From Vulcanimicrobium winogradskyi (GTDB taxonomy: Bacteria > Vulcanimicrobiota > Vulcanimicrobiia > Vulcanimicrobiales > Vulcanimicrobiaceae), in NCBI GenBank assembly GCA_003134965.1, contig PLDA01000001.1:124001-188000 (forward strand): DNA of 64,000 nt. The letters run 5' to 3'. A model generated the notes under the pieces. The model was not told the origin of the DNA. It saw nothing but the letters and a program-made list of their open reading frames with translations, and did not search any database. Positions 26,263-34,915 of this stretch are shown here, piece after piece. Every line of letters starts with the position of its first letter. The stretch's first letter is position 1. The position numbers were made by a program, and so were the translations under genes.

Positions 26263-27359
26263 GGTGTTCCGTCCCAGAGCGCGGCCGGCACGAACACGTC
26301 GCCGGCCATGAGCGCGCGCGCCGTTCGCAGCAGCGCCGAGCGTTCGACGCGCGGCTTGCCGCCCTGGTCGACCAGCATCATCTCGACGGTGAAGAAGCCC
26401 GTCGGATGTTCGATCTCGAGGCTGCGCGCGCCGAGCTGCGCGCCGCCGCCGGCGACCTCGGCGGCGACCGTCCCGGGATACGCGCACGCCGTCGCGACGC
26501 TGACCGCGCCGAACACGCCGATCGCTTTGTGCACCTTGTGGGGGATGAAGTTTCGCGTCGACACCACGCCGCCGTTCGTGGGCGGCGAGACCAGGCACAT
26601 TTTCGGCACGGTCTTCTTGGTGACGTCGCCGAGATGCATCAGACGCCCGGCCGCGAGTCGCACTGCCTCGACGCGCGCTTTCAGCTCGGTGTCGGCCTCG
26701 AGCTCGGCCGGCGACTCGCGGCCGGTCTTGCCGAAATCCGACGCGCGCATCACGACGACCGGCATCCCGTTGTCGATCAGCGTCGCTTCGACACCTTCGA
26801 CGACGTCGCGCGTGTTGCCGGTCGGCAGCAGCGCGCCGCCCGTGCTGCCGCCCGCGATGTCGAGGAAGTCGATCACGATCGGCGCGGCGGTCCCCGGCAC
26901 GCCGTCGATGCGGGCGGCGCCGTCGTAGCGCACGCGGCCGCCCGGCGTCTGCACGGTCGCGACCGCGATGCTCGCGGTGTTGACCATGTGGATGCGCACC
27001 TTCGTCACGCCGTCGGCGGCCGGCACCAGCCCCTTCTCGATCGCGAACGGCCCGATCCCCGCCAGCATGTTACCGCAGTTCTGCGAAGCGTCGACGCGCG
27101 GCTCGTCGGGAACGACTTGAAGGAAGAGGTAGTCGACGTCCGCGTCCGGGCGGCTCGACGGCGAGACGATCGCGACCTTGCTGGTCAGCGTATCGGCGCC
27201 GCCGATCCCGTCGATCTGGCGTGCGTCCGGAGAACCCATGACGGCGAGCAGCACCCGGTCGCGCAGCGCCGGGTCGGCCGGGAGGTCGGAGGCCAGGAAG
27301 AACGGACCCTTCGACGTGCCGCCGCGCATCAGCGTGCACGGGATCGCGGTCTGCGTCAC
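26259..27359 (-). CDS. ligU: 4-oxalomesaconate tautomerase (PrpF family)
   Basis: Interconverts keto and enol forms of 4-oxalomesaconate so that LigJ can hydrate it (LigU/GalD). In 366 residues: PCTLMRGGTSKGPFFLASDL, QIDGIGGADTLTSKVAIV, QNCGNMLAGIGPFAI (cysteine of the PrpF/diaminopimelate-epimerase fold) and FLDIAGGSTGGALLPTGN. PrpF methylaconitate isomerases are homologous; the operon makes the LigU role by far the likeliest. It overlaps ligK by four bases. Confidence 0.92.
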   Translation of the reverse strand: MTQTAIPCTLMRGGTSKGPFFLASDLPADPALRDRVLLAVMGSPDARQIDGIGGADTLTSKVAIVSPSSRPDADVDYLFLQVVPDEPRVDASQNCGNMLAGIGPFAIEKGLVPAADGVTKVRIHMVNTASIAVATVQTPGGRVRYDGAARIDGVPGTAAPIVIDFLDIAGGSTGGALLPTGNTRDVVEGVEATLIDNGMPVVVMRASDFGKTGRESPAELEADTELKARVEAVRLAAGRLMHLGDVTKKTVPKMCLVSPPTNGGVVSTRNFIPHKVHKAIGVFGAVSVATACAYPGTVAAEVAGGGAQLGARSLEIEHPTGFFTVEMMLVDQGGKPRVERSALLRTARALMAGDVFVPAALWDGTP

Positions 27360-28087
27360 GAGCGCGGCGCGTCGGCGAGGGCGCGCGCATCGTCGTAGTA
27401 GCGAAGTCCCTTCGCCGCGAGCTTGTCGCGCATGCCGTACACGTCGAGACCGACTTCACCGGCGGCGAACCGACCCCGGTTCGTCTCTTCTTTCTTCACC
27501 CGCGCGAGCGAGGCGTCGAGCGCATCACCGATTCGCACGCGTGGAACGACGAGCACGCCGTCGTCGTCGGCGACGATCGCGTCGCCCGGCTCGACGCGCT
27601 GACCGGCGCACACCAGCGGAAGGTTGATGTCGCCCAGGGTTTCCTTGACCGTGCCCTGCGCGAACACCGCCTTCGACCAAACGGGATAGCCCATCTCTTT
27701 GAGCGTGCGGATGTCGCGGCAGCCGGCTTCGATGATCGTGCCCCGCACGCCGCGGGCCTTGAGCGCGCCGCCGAAGAGATCGCCGAAATACCCGTCCTCG
27801 CACGGCGAGGTGGGCACGACGACGACCACATCGCCCTCGCGGCACAGTTCGACCACGACATGGAGCATCGTATTGTCACCGGGCGCAACGGAGACGGTGA
27901 CCGCGTTCCCGACGATCGAGGCGCCGGGGTAGATCGGCCGCATGTACGAGCGCATGAGACCCGTGCGTCCCATCGCTTCATGGACCGTTGCGACGCCTCG
28001 TTCGGCCAACGGCGCCAATCGCTCGAGCGATGAGCGCTCGATGTTTCGCACGACGGTTCCGCTCATAACGAGCCCGAGTTTTCGCAC
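27356..28087 (-). CDS. ligK: 4-carboxy-4-hydroxy-2-oxoadipate aldolase / oxaloacetate decarboxylase
   Basis: Last step of the pathway: class II aldolase of the RraA-like fold that yields pyruvate and oxaloacetate. 243 residues with TVHEAMGRTGLMRSYMRPIYPG, APGDNTMLHVVVE, GALKARGVRGTIIEAGCRDI (the G-x-R-D metal/substrate block) and DAIVADDDGVLVVPR. Start chosen at the GTG 28087 because AGGAGGGG lies nine bases upstream; the ATG at 28066 lacks such a site. First gene of the operon. Confidence 0.93.
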   Translation of the reverse strand: MRKLGLVMSGTVVRNIERSSLERLAPLAERGVATVHEAMGRTGLMRSYMRPIYPGASIVGNAVTVSVAPGDNTMLHVVVELCREGDVVVVVPTSPCEDGYFGDLFGGALKARGVRGTIIEAGCRDIRTLKEMGYPVWSKAVFAQGTVKETLGDINLPLVCAGQRVEPGDAIVADDDGVLVVPRVRIGDALDASLARVKKEETNRGRFAAGEVGLDVYGMRDKLAAKGLRYYDDARALADAPRS

Positions 28088-28096
28088 CGCCCGGTA

Positions 28097-28104
28097 CCCC
28101 TCCT
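28097..28104 (-). promoter_or_regulatory. strong ribosome binding site deciding the ligK start
   Basis: AGGAGGGG on the minus strand, nine bases before the GTG at 28087. Confidence 0.7.
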
Positions 28105-28136
28105 GGATGCTGCCTTGCTCGGACGCACGCTCCGCG

Positions 28137-28147
28137 GGTCTGAGACC
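28137..28147. promoter_or_regulatory. inverted repeat in the lig/solute-binding-protein divergent region
   Basis: GGTCT-G-AGACC, a perfect 11-base palindrome, midway in the 95 bases between the divergent ligK and solute-binding-protein genes. A shared operator is plausible; no regulator gene is adjacent. Confidence 0.35.
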
Positions 28148-28182
28148 AAGGGAAGCGGCGCGGCTGCGTGGCAGGAGGGATC

Positions 28183-29448
28183 ATGAAGCGAACGACCTTT
28201 CTGACATCCGGCGCCGTCGCCGCCGGCGCGCTCGCAACACCACGTTTTACGCTCGCCGCCGGGCCGGCCGCGACCGTGAAGATCGGCTTCCTGGAATCGT
28301 TCAGCGGCGTCTTCTCCGACCTCGGTGGCGTGCACCGCCAGGCCGCGGAGCTGGCGCTCGCCGATCAGAACAAATCCGGCCGCGTGAAGTTCGAGTTCGC
28401 CTTCGGCGACGATGGCTCGAAACCGGCGCAGGCGGTCACCGAAGCGCGCCGCCTCGTCGGGCAAGAGGGCGTCGACGTCCTGTTCGGCGGAACGTCGTCG
28501 GCGAACGGACTCGCGCTCAACCCGATCGTGCTCGAACTCGGCGTCTTCAACCTGAGCCTCGGCCCTCAAGACTCTTCGATGACGGGTGAGAAAGCGGGGA
28601 AGCTGACGTACCGCTTCGGCCCCAACGTCCGCATGTTGCTCAAACCGGTCGTCCGCCGTGCGTTGGCGCTGGGGAAGAAGTGGTACTTCATTCAAGCGGA
28701 CTACGCGCTCGGGAAGGATGCCTATGCGCAGCTCTCGGACGCGCTGCGGCGTGCCGGGGGCACCGAGGTGGGACACGACATCGTCGCGCTGGGAACCGCC
28801 GACTTCTCGTCGGTGCTGACGAAGCTGCGCAACAGCGACGCCGACGTGTTCGTGCTGTGCAACAGCGGGGCCGACGCGGCGAACACCGTGAAGCAGTGGG
28901 CGCAGTTCGGTCTGCACAAGAAGCAGAAGCTGGCCGGCATCTCGATGGAGGACGTCTACTACAAGACCCTCCCGCTCGACGACGTCGTCGGGATGACGTT
29001 CCCGGTGCTGTGGTCGCCCACGGCCTCGCCGAACGGCGCGAACCTCGCCAAACGGCTGCGCGCCGGGATCGGCGGACCGATCGGCGGACGCCACTGGCTC
29101 GGCTACATGGCGGCGTGGTCGCTGATGGAGCGGATCAAGACCGCCGGCACCACCAAAGCCGACAAACTCGCCGATGCGTTCGCCAACTATTCGTTCGACG
29201 GCGCGAAGACGTCGCGTTCGACCTATCGCGGCTGCGATCATCAGTGCATCCAGGACACGTACGCCGGCGCCAGCGTGTCGTCGAAGGCATTCGAGAAGTC
29301 GCAGTTCATGTACGAGCTCATCGGCGAGGTGCCGGCGCCTGAGTCCGACGGCACATGCGATTCGCCATGGGCGAAAGCCGCAACCGCCGCGATGGCCTCG
29401 CAGAAGATCGGCGACCGGAACGGCTACACGCCGAAAACGTGGACCTAA
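28183..29448 (+). CDS. ABC-type branched-chain amino acid-like substrate-binding protein
   Basis: 421-residue periplasmic receptor of the LivK/Peripla_BP_6 type. MKRTTFLTSGAVAAGALATP is an export signal ending near TLAAGPA; the mature part begins VKIGFLESFSGVFSDLGGVHRQAAELAL and includes LFGGTSSANGLAL and KKWYFIQADYALGKDAY. AGGAGG at 28173 fixes the ATG at 28183. No permease or ATPase genes are present. Being divergent from the lig operon, it may bind an aromatic acid; this is inference. Confidence 0.88.
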   Translation: MKRTTFLTSGAVAAGALATPRFTLAAGPAATVKIGFLESFSGVFSDLGGVHRQAAELALADQNKSGRVKFEFAFGDDGSKPAQAVTEARRLVGQEGVDVLFGGTSSANGLALNPIVLELGVFNLSLGPQDSSMTGEKAGKLTYRFGPNVRMLLKPVVRRALALGKKWYFIQADYALGKDAYAQLSDALRRAGGTEVGHDIVALGTADFSSVLTKLRNSDADVFVLCNSGADAANTVKQWAQFGLHKKQKLAGISMEDVYYKTLPLDDVVGMTFPVLWSPTASPNGANLAKRLRAGIGGPIGGRHWLGYMAAWSLMERIKTAGTTKADKLADAFANYSFDGAKTSRSTYRGCDHQCIQDTYAGASVSSKAFEKSQFMYELIGEVPAPESDGTCDSPWAKAATAAMASQKIGDRNGYTPKTWT

Positions 29449-30140
29449 ACGAAGAGCTCGTGCTGGCGAATCGGATTCTCTACGAGCGCGGCGTCGTCGA
29501 CGGGTTCGGGCACGTCAGCGTGCGCGACGTCCGCGATCCCGAGCGGTTCTTGCTGGCGCGCAACATTGCGCCCGCGCTGGTCACCGCCCAGGACGTGATG
29601 GCGTTCGCGCTCGACGGGGCGGCGCTGGGCGGCGACAGCCGTACGCCGTACCTCGAGCGGTTCATCCACGGGTCGATCTATCGTGTGCGGCCGGACGTCG
29701 GTGCGGTCGTGCACAACCACTCGCCGGCGGTGATCCCGTTCGGCGTCGTCGCGGGCGTCACGCTGCGGCCCGTATTCCACATGAGCTCGTTCCTGCGAGG
29801 GCCGGTCCCGGTGTTCGAGATTCGCGACGCGGCCGGCCCGGACAACGACATGCTCGTCCGCGACGAGAGCCTCGGCGACGCGCTCGCGGCGTCGCTCGGC
29901 GACAACCCCATGGTGCTGATGCGCGGCCACGGCTCGACGACGGTCGGGCGGAGCCTGCCGGAAGCGGTCTTCCGCGCGGTCTACGCGGAGGTCAACGCGC
30001 GCCTGCAAGCCGAGGCGATGCGGATGGGCGAGGTGACGTTCCTCAGCGACAAGGAAGCGCTGCGCTCCAGCGCTGCGAACGCAGGTCAGATCGCGCGCGC
30101 CTGGGAGCTTTGGTCGCGCGCCGTCTCCGTGTCATCCTGA
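29439..30140 (+). CDS. class II aldolase/adducin family protein
   Basis: 233 residues from a GTG at 29439, overlapping the preceding gene by ten bases. Metal-binding HNH in VGAVVHNHSPAVIP and the third histidine in MLMRGHGST-type sequence (VLMRGHGSTTVGRS) are present, as is the GHVSVRD N-terminal motif. Family members are zinc aldolases or decarboxylases of sugar-acid phosphates; the substrate here is unknown. Its stop TGA lies inside dispersed repeat copy 2, so the last residues (AVSVSS) may be repeat-derived. Confidence 0.83.
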   Translation: MDLNEELVLANRILYERGVVDGFGHVSVRDVRDPERFLLARNIAPALVTAQDVMAFALDGAALGGDSRTPYLERFIHGSIYRVRPDVGAVVHNHSPAVIPFGVVAGVTLRPVFHMSSFLRGPVPVFEIRDAAGPDNDMLVRDESLGDALAASLGDNPMVLMRGHGSTTVGRSLPEAVFRAVYAEVNARLQAEAMRMGEVTFLSDKEALRSSAANAGQIARAWELWSRAVSVSS

Positions 30141-30164
30141 CCCTTCGACAAGCTCAGGGTGACA
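30131..30164. repeat. dispersed LSLSKG-type repeat, copy 2 (full palindromic form)
   Basis: Arms GTCATCCTGA (30131-30140) and TCAGGGTGAC (30154-30163) pair with one G-T wobble around a 13-base loop containing CCCTTCGACAAGC. The left arm supplies the stop codon of the aldolase gene. As RNA it would be a stable hairpin between the aldolase and tautomerase genes. Confidence 0.8.
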
Positions 30165-30173
30165 ACGAGATAG

Positions 30174-30563
30174 ATGCCCTACTTGCAGCTTGACGTCCCG
30201 GCGCCGCTCGACGCGGCGACGAAACGCGGGCTCGCCGAAGCGATCGGCGAGCGCTATGCGGCGGTGATGGAGACCGGCCGCCACATCCCCTCGATCTGCA
30301 TCCGCGATGCGGGCGAGGGCGGACCGTTTCGCTATCAAGACGGTGCGCTCGCCGACGTCGCGGTGCTGATGTGCGATGTTCGCCGCGGCCGGGATGCGGC
30401 GCAGCGCGAACGGCTCGCACGCGACCTCGTCGTGCTGATCGCGCGCGCCACGCGGTTGCCGGAGCAGCAGATCGTCGTCGAGTTCACGCAGCACGAACCG
30501 AGCGAGATGTTTCGCTACGGCGCCCTCGCGCCGGAATGGGACGCGGCCGAAGCGGAACGCTGA
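30174..30563 (+). CDS. tautomerase superfamily protein (4-oxalocrotonate tautomerase-like)
   Basis: 129 residues. After Met removal Pro-1 of PYLQLDVPAPLDAATKRGLA would be the general base, as in tautomerases. The length is nearer the fused or MIF-like classes than the 62-residue 4-OT, and IVVEFTQHEPSEMFRYGALAPEW closes the fold. Aromatic meta-cleavage pathways often include such an enzyme; a role with the lig operon is inference. Confidence 0.75.
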   Translation: MPYLQLDVPAPLDAATKRGLAEAIGERYAAVMETGRHIPSICIRDAGEGGPFRYQDGALADVAVLMCDVRRGRDAAQRERLARDLVVLIARATRLPEQQIVVEFTQHEPSEMFRYGALAPEWDAAEAER

Positions 30564-30566
30564 ACG

Positions 30567-32186
30567 CTACGGGCCTTCTTCGATGTCGGAATGGCCGGTC
30601 GATTCGAGCAGTTCCGTCTCCTCCGATTGGAGGTCGAGCAGCCGCTGAACGCGGCGCATGACGGTGTTGTCGACTTTGCCCTCGCGGCGAAGGCGGATCA
30701 GCGCCGTGCGCTGGGCGTCGACCAGCTCCGACTCGAGTTTTCTGATGCGCGTTCCGAAGCGCGCCGCCGCGCCGTCTTCCTCCCCCTCATCGACGCCGAA
30801 CTCGGCCCAGCGGCGGCGGAAGCGTCGGCGCAGCACGTCACAGATCTCCGGCGGAACGTCGCCGCTGCCGGCCAGCTCGTCGAGGCGCTTCAGCGCGGCC
30901 TTCGCCGTGGCGGCGAGGGCGATGCGCTCCTCGCGCTCGTCGGTCCCGTCGTCCGTCACCTTCAGCCAGCGAAGGATGAAGGGCAAGGTGCCGCCTTGCC
31001 CGACGAGCGTCGCGAGCAGCACGCAGAAGGTGAGGAAGATGATGAGATCGCGGTCAGGAAACGGCCGCGCCGCCGCTTCGAGCGGGATCGCGAGCGCGGC
31101 GGCCAGCGAGATCCCGCCGCGCATCCCGGCCCACGCGAGCACGGCGACGTGCGACCAATCGGCCTTCCCGTCGATATGCTCGGGCTCGTTCGTCGCCGGC
31201 AGCAGCGCCTGCCCGAAGACCCACACCAGGCGCACGACGATCGCCGTCGCGCTGATCGCGAGCCCGTAGCCGATCAGTTGTACGGGGTGGAAGCGATGCA
31301 GCGTTCCGAGGATTTGGTGGAACTGCATGCCGACCAGGACGAAGATGAACGCGTTGGCCATGAAGACCGCGGTGACCCAGAAGCCACTCCCGCGCTCCCG
31401 TGCGCGCGGCGTCAACACCCGCGGCGTGTAGTGCGTGACGACCAGCCCCGCCGTGACCACGGCGAGCACCCCCGAGACGTGGAAATGCTGGGCCGGAAGG
31501 TAGGCGAGGTACGGCGCCATCAGCGAGACCATCGCCTGCAGCGCATCGTCCTTGGTGAGCTGCCACGCCGCGACGCACAGCAGCGCCGCCGCGCCGCCGA
31601 TCGCGATCGCGCCGACGACCGACACCGCCAGCTCGCCGAGCGCGTGCGGGAACGAGAACGTCCCGCTGACGACGGCGGCGATCCCGATGCTGTAGAGGAC
31701 GAGCGAGGTCGCGTCGTTGACCAGGCTCTCGCCTTCGATGGTGGCGATCACGTGACGCGGGAGCGGGATCCGCGCGATGATCGGCGCGAAGGCGACCTCG
31801 TCGGTCGATGAGACGATCGCGCCGAGCACGAGCGCAGGCCCCCACGCCAGCGCCGGGATCATCACGTGCGCGACCGCGGCGACGGCGAGCATCGTGATGA
31901 TGACCAGCCCGAAGGCAAGTTGAAAGATCCACCACAAGCCGGAGCCGGAGAAGAACTCGCTGGTCGGCGCCGTCACGCTCTCCCAGTAGAGCAGTGGCGG
32001 AAGGAAGATCGTGAGCACCAGCTCGGGCGGCATCGCGAGCGGCGGGATCCCCGGGACGTATCCGATCGCGATCCCGCCGAGGACCAGCATGATGGGGTAC
32101 GCGACGCCGATCCGGTTGGCGACCGAGACCAGGACGAGGATCGCGACGAAGATGACCGCCAGATCGACGGAGACCGCCCCGTTCAT
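30567..32186 (-). CDS. Na+/H+ antiporter, CPA1 family
   Basis: 539-residue inner-membrane antiporter with about 12 hydrophobic segments over residues 5-420. The conserved EGESLVNDATSLVLYSIG carries the ND ion-binding pair of CPA1 exchangers; SSTDEVAFAPIIARI and WAGMRGGISLAAALAIPL are further family marks. The C-terminal 100 residues are soluble and charged. It probably sets cytoplasmic pH or Na+. Convergent with the tautomerase gene with a three-base gap. Confidence 0.92.
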   Translation of the reverse strand: MNGAVSVDLAVIFVAILVLVSVANRIGVAYPIMLVLGGIAIGYVPGIPPLAMPPELVLTIFLPPLLYWESVTAPTSEFFSGSGLWWIFQLAFGLVIITMLAVAAVAHVMIPALAWGPALVLGAIVSSTDEVAFAPIIARIPLPRHVIATIEGESLVNDATSLVLYSIGIAAVVSGTFSFPHALGELAVSVVGAIAIGGAAALLCVAAWQLTKDDALQAMVSLMAPYLAYLPAQHFHVSGVLAVVTAGLVVTHYTPRVLTPRARERGSGFWVTAVFMANAFIFVLVGMQFHQILGTLHRFHPVQLIGYGLAISATAIVVRLVWVFGQALLPATNEPEHIDGKADWSHVAVLAWAGMRGGISLAAALAIPLEAAARPFPDRDLIIFLTFCVLLATLVGQGGTLPFILRWLKVTDDGTDEREERIALAATAKAALKRLDELAGSGDVPPEICDVLRRRFRRRWAEFGVDEGEEDGAAARFGTRIRKLESELVDAQRTALIRLRREGKVDNTVMRRVQRLLDLQSEETELLESTGHSDIEEGP

Positions 32187-32299
32187 CCGTCGATCCTAGC
32201 ACAGCCGGGCGCCGGCGCAAAAAAGGTACTTTCGGCAGGCAACGCGACCTAACTGGGTGCCAACACGAACGCAGCTTCCAAGTAAGGCGGACCATCATC

Positions 32300-32692
32300 A
32301 TGCGGCGACTCCTACGGCGTTGTCTGGCCGGCGGCGGCTCTTTGTTTCTCGCGGCCGCCATCGCGGCGAGCACGTGCCCCGCGACCGCCGCGGAGCCGGC
32401 GGCGAACCCGCTTACCATCGGTGCGAGCGCGCTGAATGAGGGCATCGACATCATCGGCTGCGCGACGAAGGCGACGCTTTCGCTGTCCAAGACCGGATAC
32501 ACGGGAGTCGGTTCGGTGACCAACGGCTTCGCGACGCTCGTGTACGGTACGAAGGGTTCGAACGCCATCAGGGTGTTCTGCTTGAATGCAACACCCCAAG
32601 GCTCACCCGCCGGCCGCGGTGGTGTCATCGTTCTGGTGTCGGGACCCGGCGCTCTCATGCCGCTGTACGACGCTTTTTACAAGAACTTCTAG
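32300..32692 (+). CDS. secreted hypothetical protein
   Basis: 130 residues: a signal peptide (MRRLLRRCLAGGGSLFLAAA, cleavage near ATAAEP) followed by a small glycine-rich mature part (IGASALNEGIDIIGCATKAT, GRGGVIVLVSGPG). Two cysteines could form a disulfide. No recognised domain. Confidence 0.55.
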   Translation: MRRLLRRCLAGGGSLFLAAAIAASTCPATAAEPAANPLTIGASALNEGIDIIGCATKATLSLSKTGYTGVGSVTNGFATLVYGTKGSNAIRVFCLNATPQGSPAGRGGVIVLVSGPGALMPLYDAFYKNF

Positions 32693-32770
32693 ACGCGGTC
32701 GCGGGCGCGCGGGACGAGCGACCGGGCGCGGCTCCGAAGCGCCGCGCCCAGCCCCAGACCGACAGGATCG

Positions 32771-32965
32771 TTACATCGCCTTCGTCTTGCACTTCATGAA
32801 GTGACCCTTTTTGTCGCGACAGGGCTTGTTCTTCATCGGCGCCATCGCCGACGGGGGGCATTTCACGAAGTGACCCTTCGCGTCTCTGCACGACTTCGCA
32901 TCGGCGCCGATGGCGAGTGAGGCGACGAACGCGAGCGCGAGCGCCGCGGACAGGAAACGGCTCAT
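32771..32965 (-). CDS. small secreted protein with duplicated CRDxKGHFxKC motif
   Basis: 64 residues. The signal peptide MSRFLSAALALAFVASLAIG ends near ADA; the mature part has two copies of one unit, CRDAKGHFVKC and CRDKKGHFMKC, 18 residues apart. The paired cysteines and histidines could bind metal or form disulfides. AGGAGG precedes the ATG. Function unknown. Confidence 0.65.
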   Translation of the reverse strand: MSRFLSAALALAFVASLAIGADAKSCRDAKGHFVKCPPSAMAPMKNKPCRDKKGHFMKCKTKAM

Positions 32966-33065
32966 GGAATCGACCTCCTAGGAGAAAGACGGGATGTCGG
33001 CAGGCGTTCGCCGCTTGCGACGACATTCCGCCGGAGGCTTCGGCGTGACGGTAATGGGGGCCGCA

Positions 33066-33089
33066 CCCTTCGACAAGCTCAGGGTGACA
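33066..33089. repeat. dispersed LSLSKG-type repeat, copy 3
   Basis: Contains CCCTTCGACAAGCTCAGGG followed by TGACA, identical in its core to copy 2. It lies between the small secreted protein gene and the end of the glutathionyl-hydroquinone reductase gene. Confidence 0.8.
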
Positions 33090-33105
33090 ATGGGGCGCTC
33101 AGAGT

Positions 33106-34041
33106 TTAGAAGCGGTCGCGGTTGTGGGGGGCGGTTAGGTTTTGGAGCGGGCCGATCGGGACGATTCGGGTGGGGTTGATCTCGTCGTGCGTCATGTAGT
33201 AGTGGCGTTTGATGTGATCAAAGTTCACCGTGTGCGCGACGCCGCGCACTTGGTAGAGGTCGCGCAGGTAGCCTGACAGGTTCGGGTAGTCCACGATCCG
33301 GCGCAGGTTGCATTTGAAATGGCCGTGGTACACGGCGTCGAAGCGGATCAGCGTCACGAAGAGTCGCCAGTCCGTTTCGACCGGCGCCGATCCGAACAGG
33401 TAGCGCTGCTTCGCGAGCAGCGCGTCGAGCGCGTCGAGCTGCTCGAACAGCCGGTACGCGGGCGGCTCGTACGCGGCTTGCGTCGCGGCGAAGCCGGCGC
33501 GGTAGACGCCGTCGTTCACCGTTTCGTAGATCACGCCGTTCAAGCGGTCGATCTCGGCCCGGTGCGCGTGGGGATACAGGTCGAGGTCATGCCGCGCGAA
33601 CGGTTCGAACTCGGTCTCGAACATCCGCATGATGTCGTCGTCGGAGTTGCTGACGATCCGCTTCGTCTGCGTGTCCCAGAGCACGGGGACCGTGACGCGG
33701 CCGTGATAGCGCGGATCGGTCGCCTGATAGGCTTCGGCGAGGTAGGTGAACCCGTTGACCGGATCGCCGGTCGTCGCGGCGTCGACCTCGCGGAACGCCC
33801 AGCCCAACTCGTCGCGGAGCGGATCGACGACCGACATCCCGATCGCGTCCTCGAGCCCTTTGAGCGCGCGCACGATGATCGTGCGGTGCGCCCACGGACA
33901 CGCCAGCGAGACGTACAGGTGGTAGCGCCCGAACTCCGGCGCGTAGGGCGTCGACCCGTCGGCCTTCACCCAGTCGCGGAACGCATCGCCCTGGCGGACG
34001 AAGCGCCCTTCGACCGTCTCGTGCGGGAACTGCGTTTTCAC
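33106..34041 (-). CDS. glutathionyl-hydroquinone reductase (omega-like GST family)
   Basis: 311 residues from a GTG at 34041 (MKTQFPHETVEGRFVRQGDA). The thioredoxin-like domain has Cys-48 in VSLACPWAHRT, the catalytic cysteine of this family, then VTVPVLWDTQTKRIVSNSD and the helical domain with DWRLFVTLIRFDAVYHGHFKCN. Such enzymes (YqjG/PcpF) reductively remove glutathione from quinone conjugates. It lies 14 bases after a class II aldolase gene; link to aromatic metabolism is inferred. Confidence 0.88.
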   Translation of the reverse strand: MKTQFPHETVEGRFVRQGDAFRDWVKADGSTPYAPEFGRYHLYVSLACPWAHRTIIVRALKGLEDAIGMSVVDPLRDELGWAFREVDAATTGDPVNGFTYLAEAYQATDPRYHGRVTVPVLWDTQTKRIVSNSDDDIMRMFETEFEPFARHDLDLYPHAHRAEIDRLNGVIYETVNDGVYRAGFAATQAAYEPPAYRLFEQLDALDALLAKQRYLFGSAPVETDWRLFVTLIRFDAVYHGHFKCNLRRIVDYPNLSGYLRDLYQVRGVAHTVNFDHIKRHYYMTHDEINPTRIVPIGPLQNLTAPHNRDRF

Positions 34042-34055
34042 CGTCAGGGCCTGCG

Positions 34056-34826
34056 TCAGTTCTTGTAGCTCGGATCCTTCGCGTCGAGCATCCGCAGCTG
34101 CGCGTCCCAGGCGAGCTTCGCGACCTGCGGAACGCCGTGCCCGGCCTGCTGCTTCACGACCTCTTGGACCTCGGCCGAGGGGTAGTGCAGCGCGACGCCG
34201 CCGGCGAGCAGCGCGACCTGCGTCGCGCACGAGCGCTCGAGGAAGTACATCGCCAGAAACGCCTCGCCGACCGTCGCGCCGACGGTGAGCGTCCCGTGGT
34301 TGCGCAGCAGCATCGCGTTCTTGGTCCCGAGATCGGCGACCAGGCGCGGACGCTCGTCGAGCAGCAGCGCGACGCCTTCGTACTCGTGGTACGCGATCTG
34401 ATCGTTCAGCAGCATCGCGGTCTGGTTGAGGGGGAGCAAGCCGCCTTCCTGACACGAGACGGCGACGCCCGCGACCGTGTGCAGGTGCAGCACGCACTTC
34501 GCGTCCTCGCGGGCTGCGTGGACCGCGCTGTGGATCGTGAAGCCGGCCGGGTTGAAGAAGTACGGCGTCGGTTCGACGACGTTGCCGTCGAGATCGACCT
34601 TGATCAGGCACGACGCGGTGATCTCGCTGAAGAGCATCCCGTACGGGTTGATCAGGAAGTGGTGCTCGGGCCCGGGGACGCGCACCGAGATGTGAGTGAA
34701 GATCAGGTCGTCCCAGCCGTAGTGCGCGACCAGCCGGTACGCGGCGGCCAGGTCGATGCGCGCCCGTCGCTCCTCGGTGGAGGCTCCGGCGCCGGCAGGG
34801 GTGAGATCGGTGACGGTCGCGCTCAT
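34056..34826 (-). CDS. class II aldolase/adducin family protein
   Basis: 256 residues: GWDDLIFTHISVRVPGPEHH, FLINPYGMLFSEITAS, the metal pair in CVLHLHTVAGVAVS and the third histidine in MLLRNHGTLTVG. The type resembles adducin-like proteins in bacterial catabolic clusters; substrate unknown. GGGAG precedes the ATG at 34826. It differs from the copy at 29439, so the two are not a recent duplication. Confidence 0.85.
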   Translation of the reverse strand: MSATVTDLTPAGAGASTEERRARIDLAAAYRLVAHYGWDDLIFTHISVRVPGPEHHFLINPYGMLFSEITASCLIKVDLDGNVVEPTPYFFNPAGFTIHSAVHAAREDAKCVLHLHTVAGVAVSCQEGGLLPLNQTAMLLNDQIAYHEYEGVALLLDERPRLVADLGTKNAMLLRNHGTLTVGATVGEAFLAMYFLERSCATQVALLAGGVALHYPSAEVQEVVKQQAGHGVPQVAKLAWDAQLRMLDAKDPSYKN

Positions 34827-34845
34827 CGAATGCTCCCGGGGAATG

Positions 34846-34880
34846 CGAAGGGCCGGTAATCTTCGATCACCGGCCCACAG
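34846..34880 (-). terminator. stem-loop upstream of the class II aldolase gene
   Basis: On the minus strand GGCCGGT...ACCGGCC can form a seven-base-pair stem around an A-rich loop between the Asn-rich gene's end and the aldolase start. There is no T-run. It could be a leader structure of the aldolase gene instead. Confidence 0.3.
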
Positions 34881-34915
34881 TCCCCCGGGTTCCCGGAGGT
34901 CAGCGCGGGGTAGCC

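Noticed and set aside
29439..34826. The two class II aldolase genes, considered as a recent duplication.
   Set aside because: Their translations align only in family motifs (H-x-H, RGHG/RNHG) and differ elsewhere.
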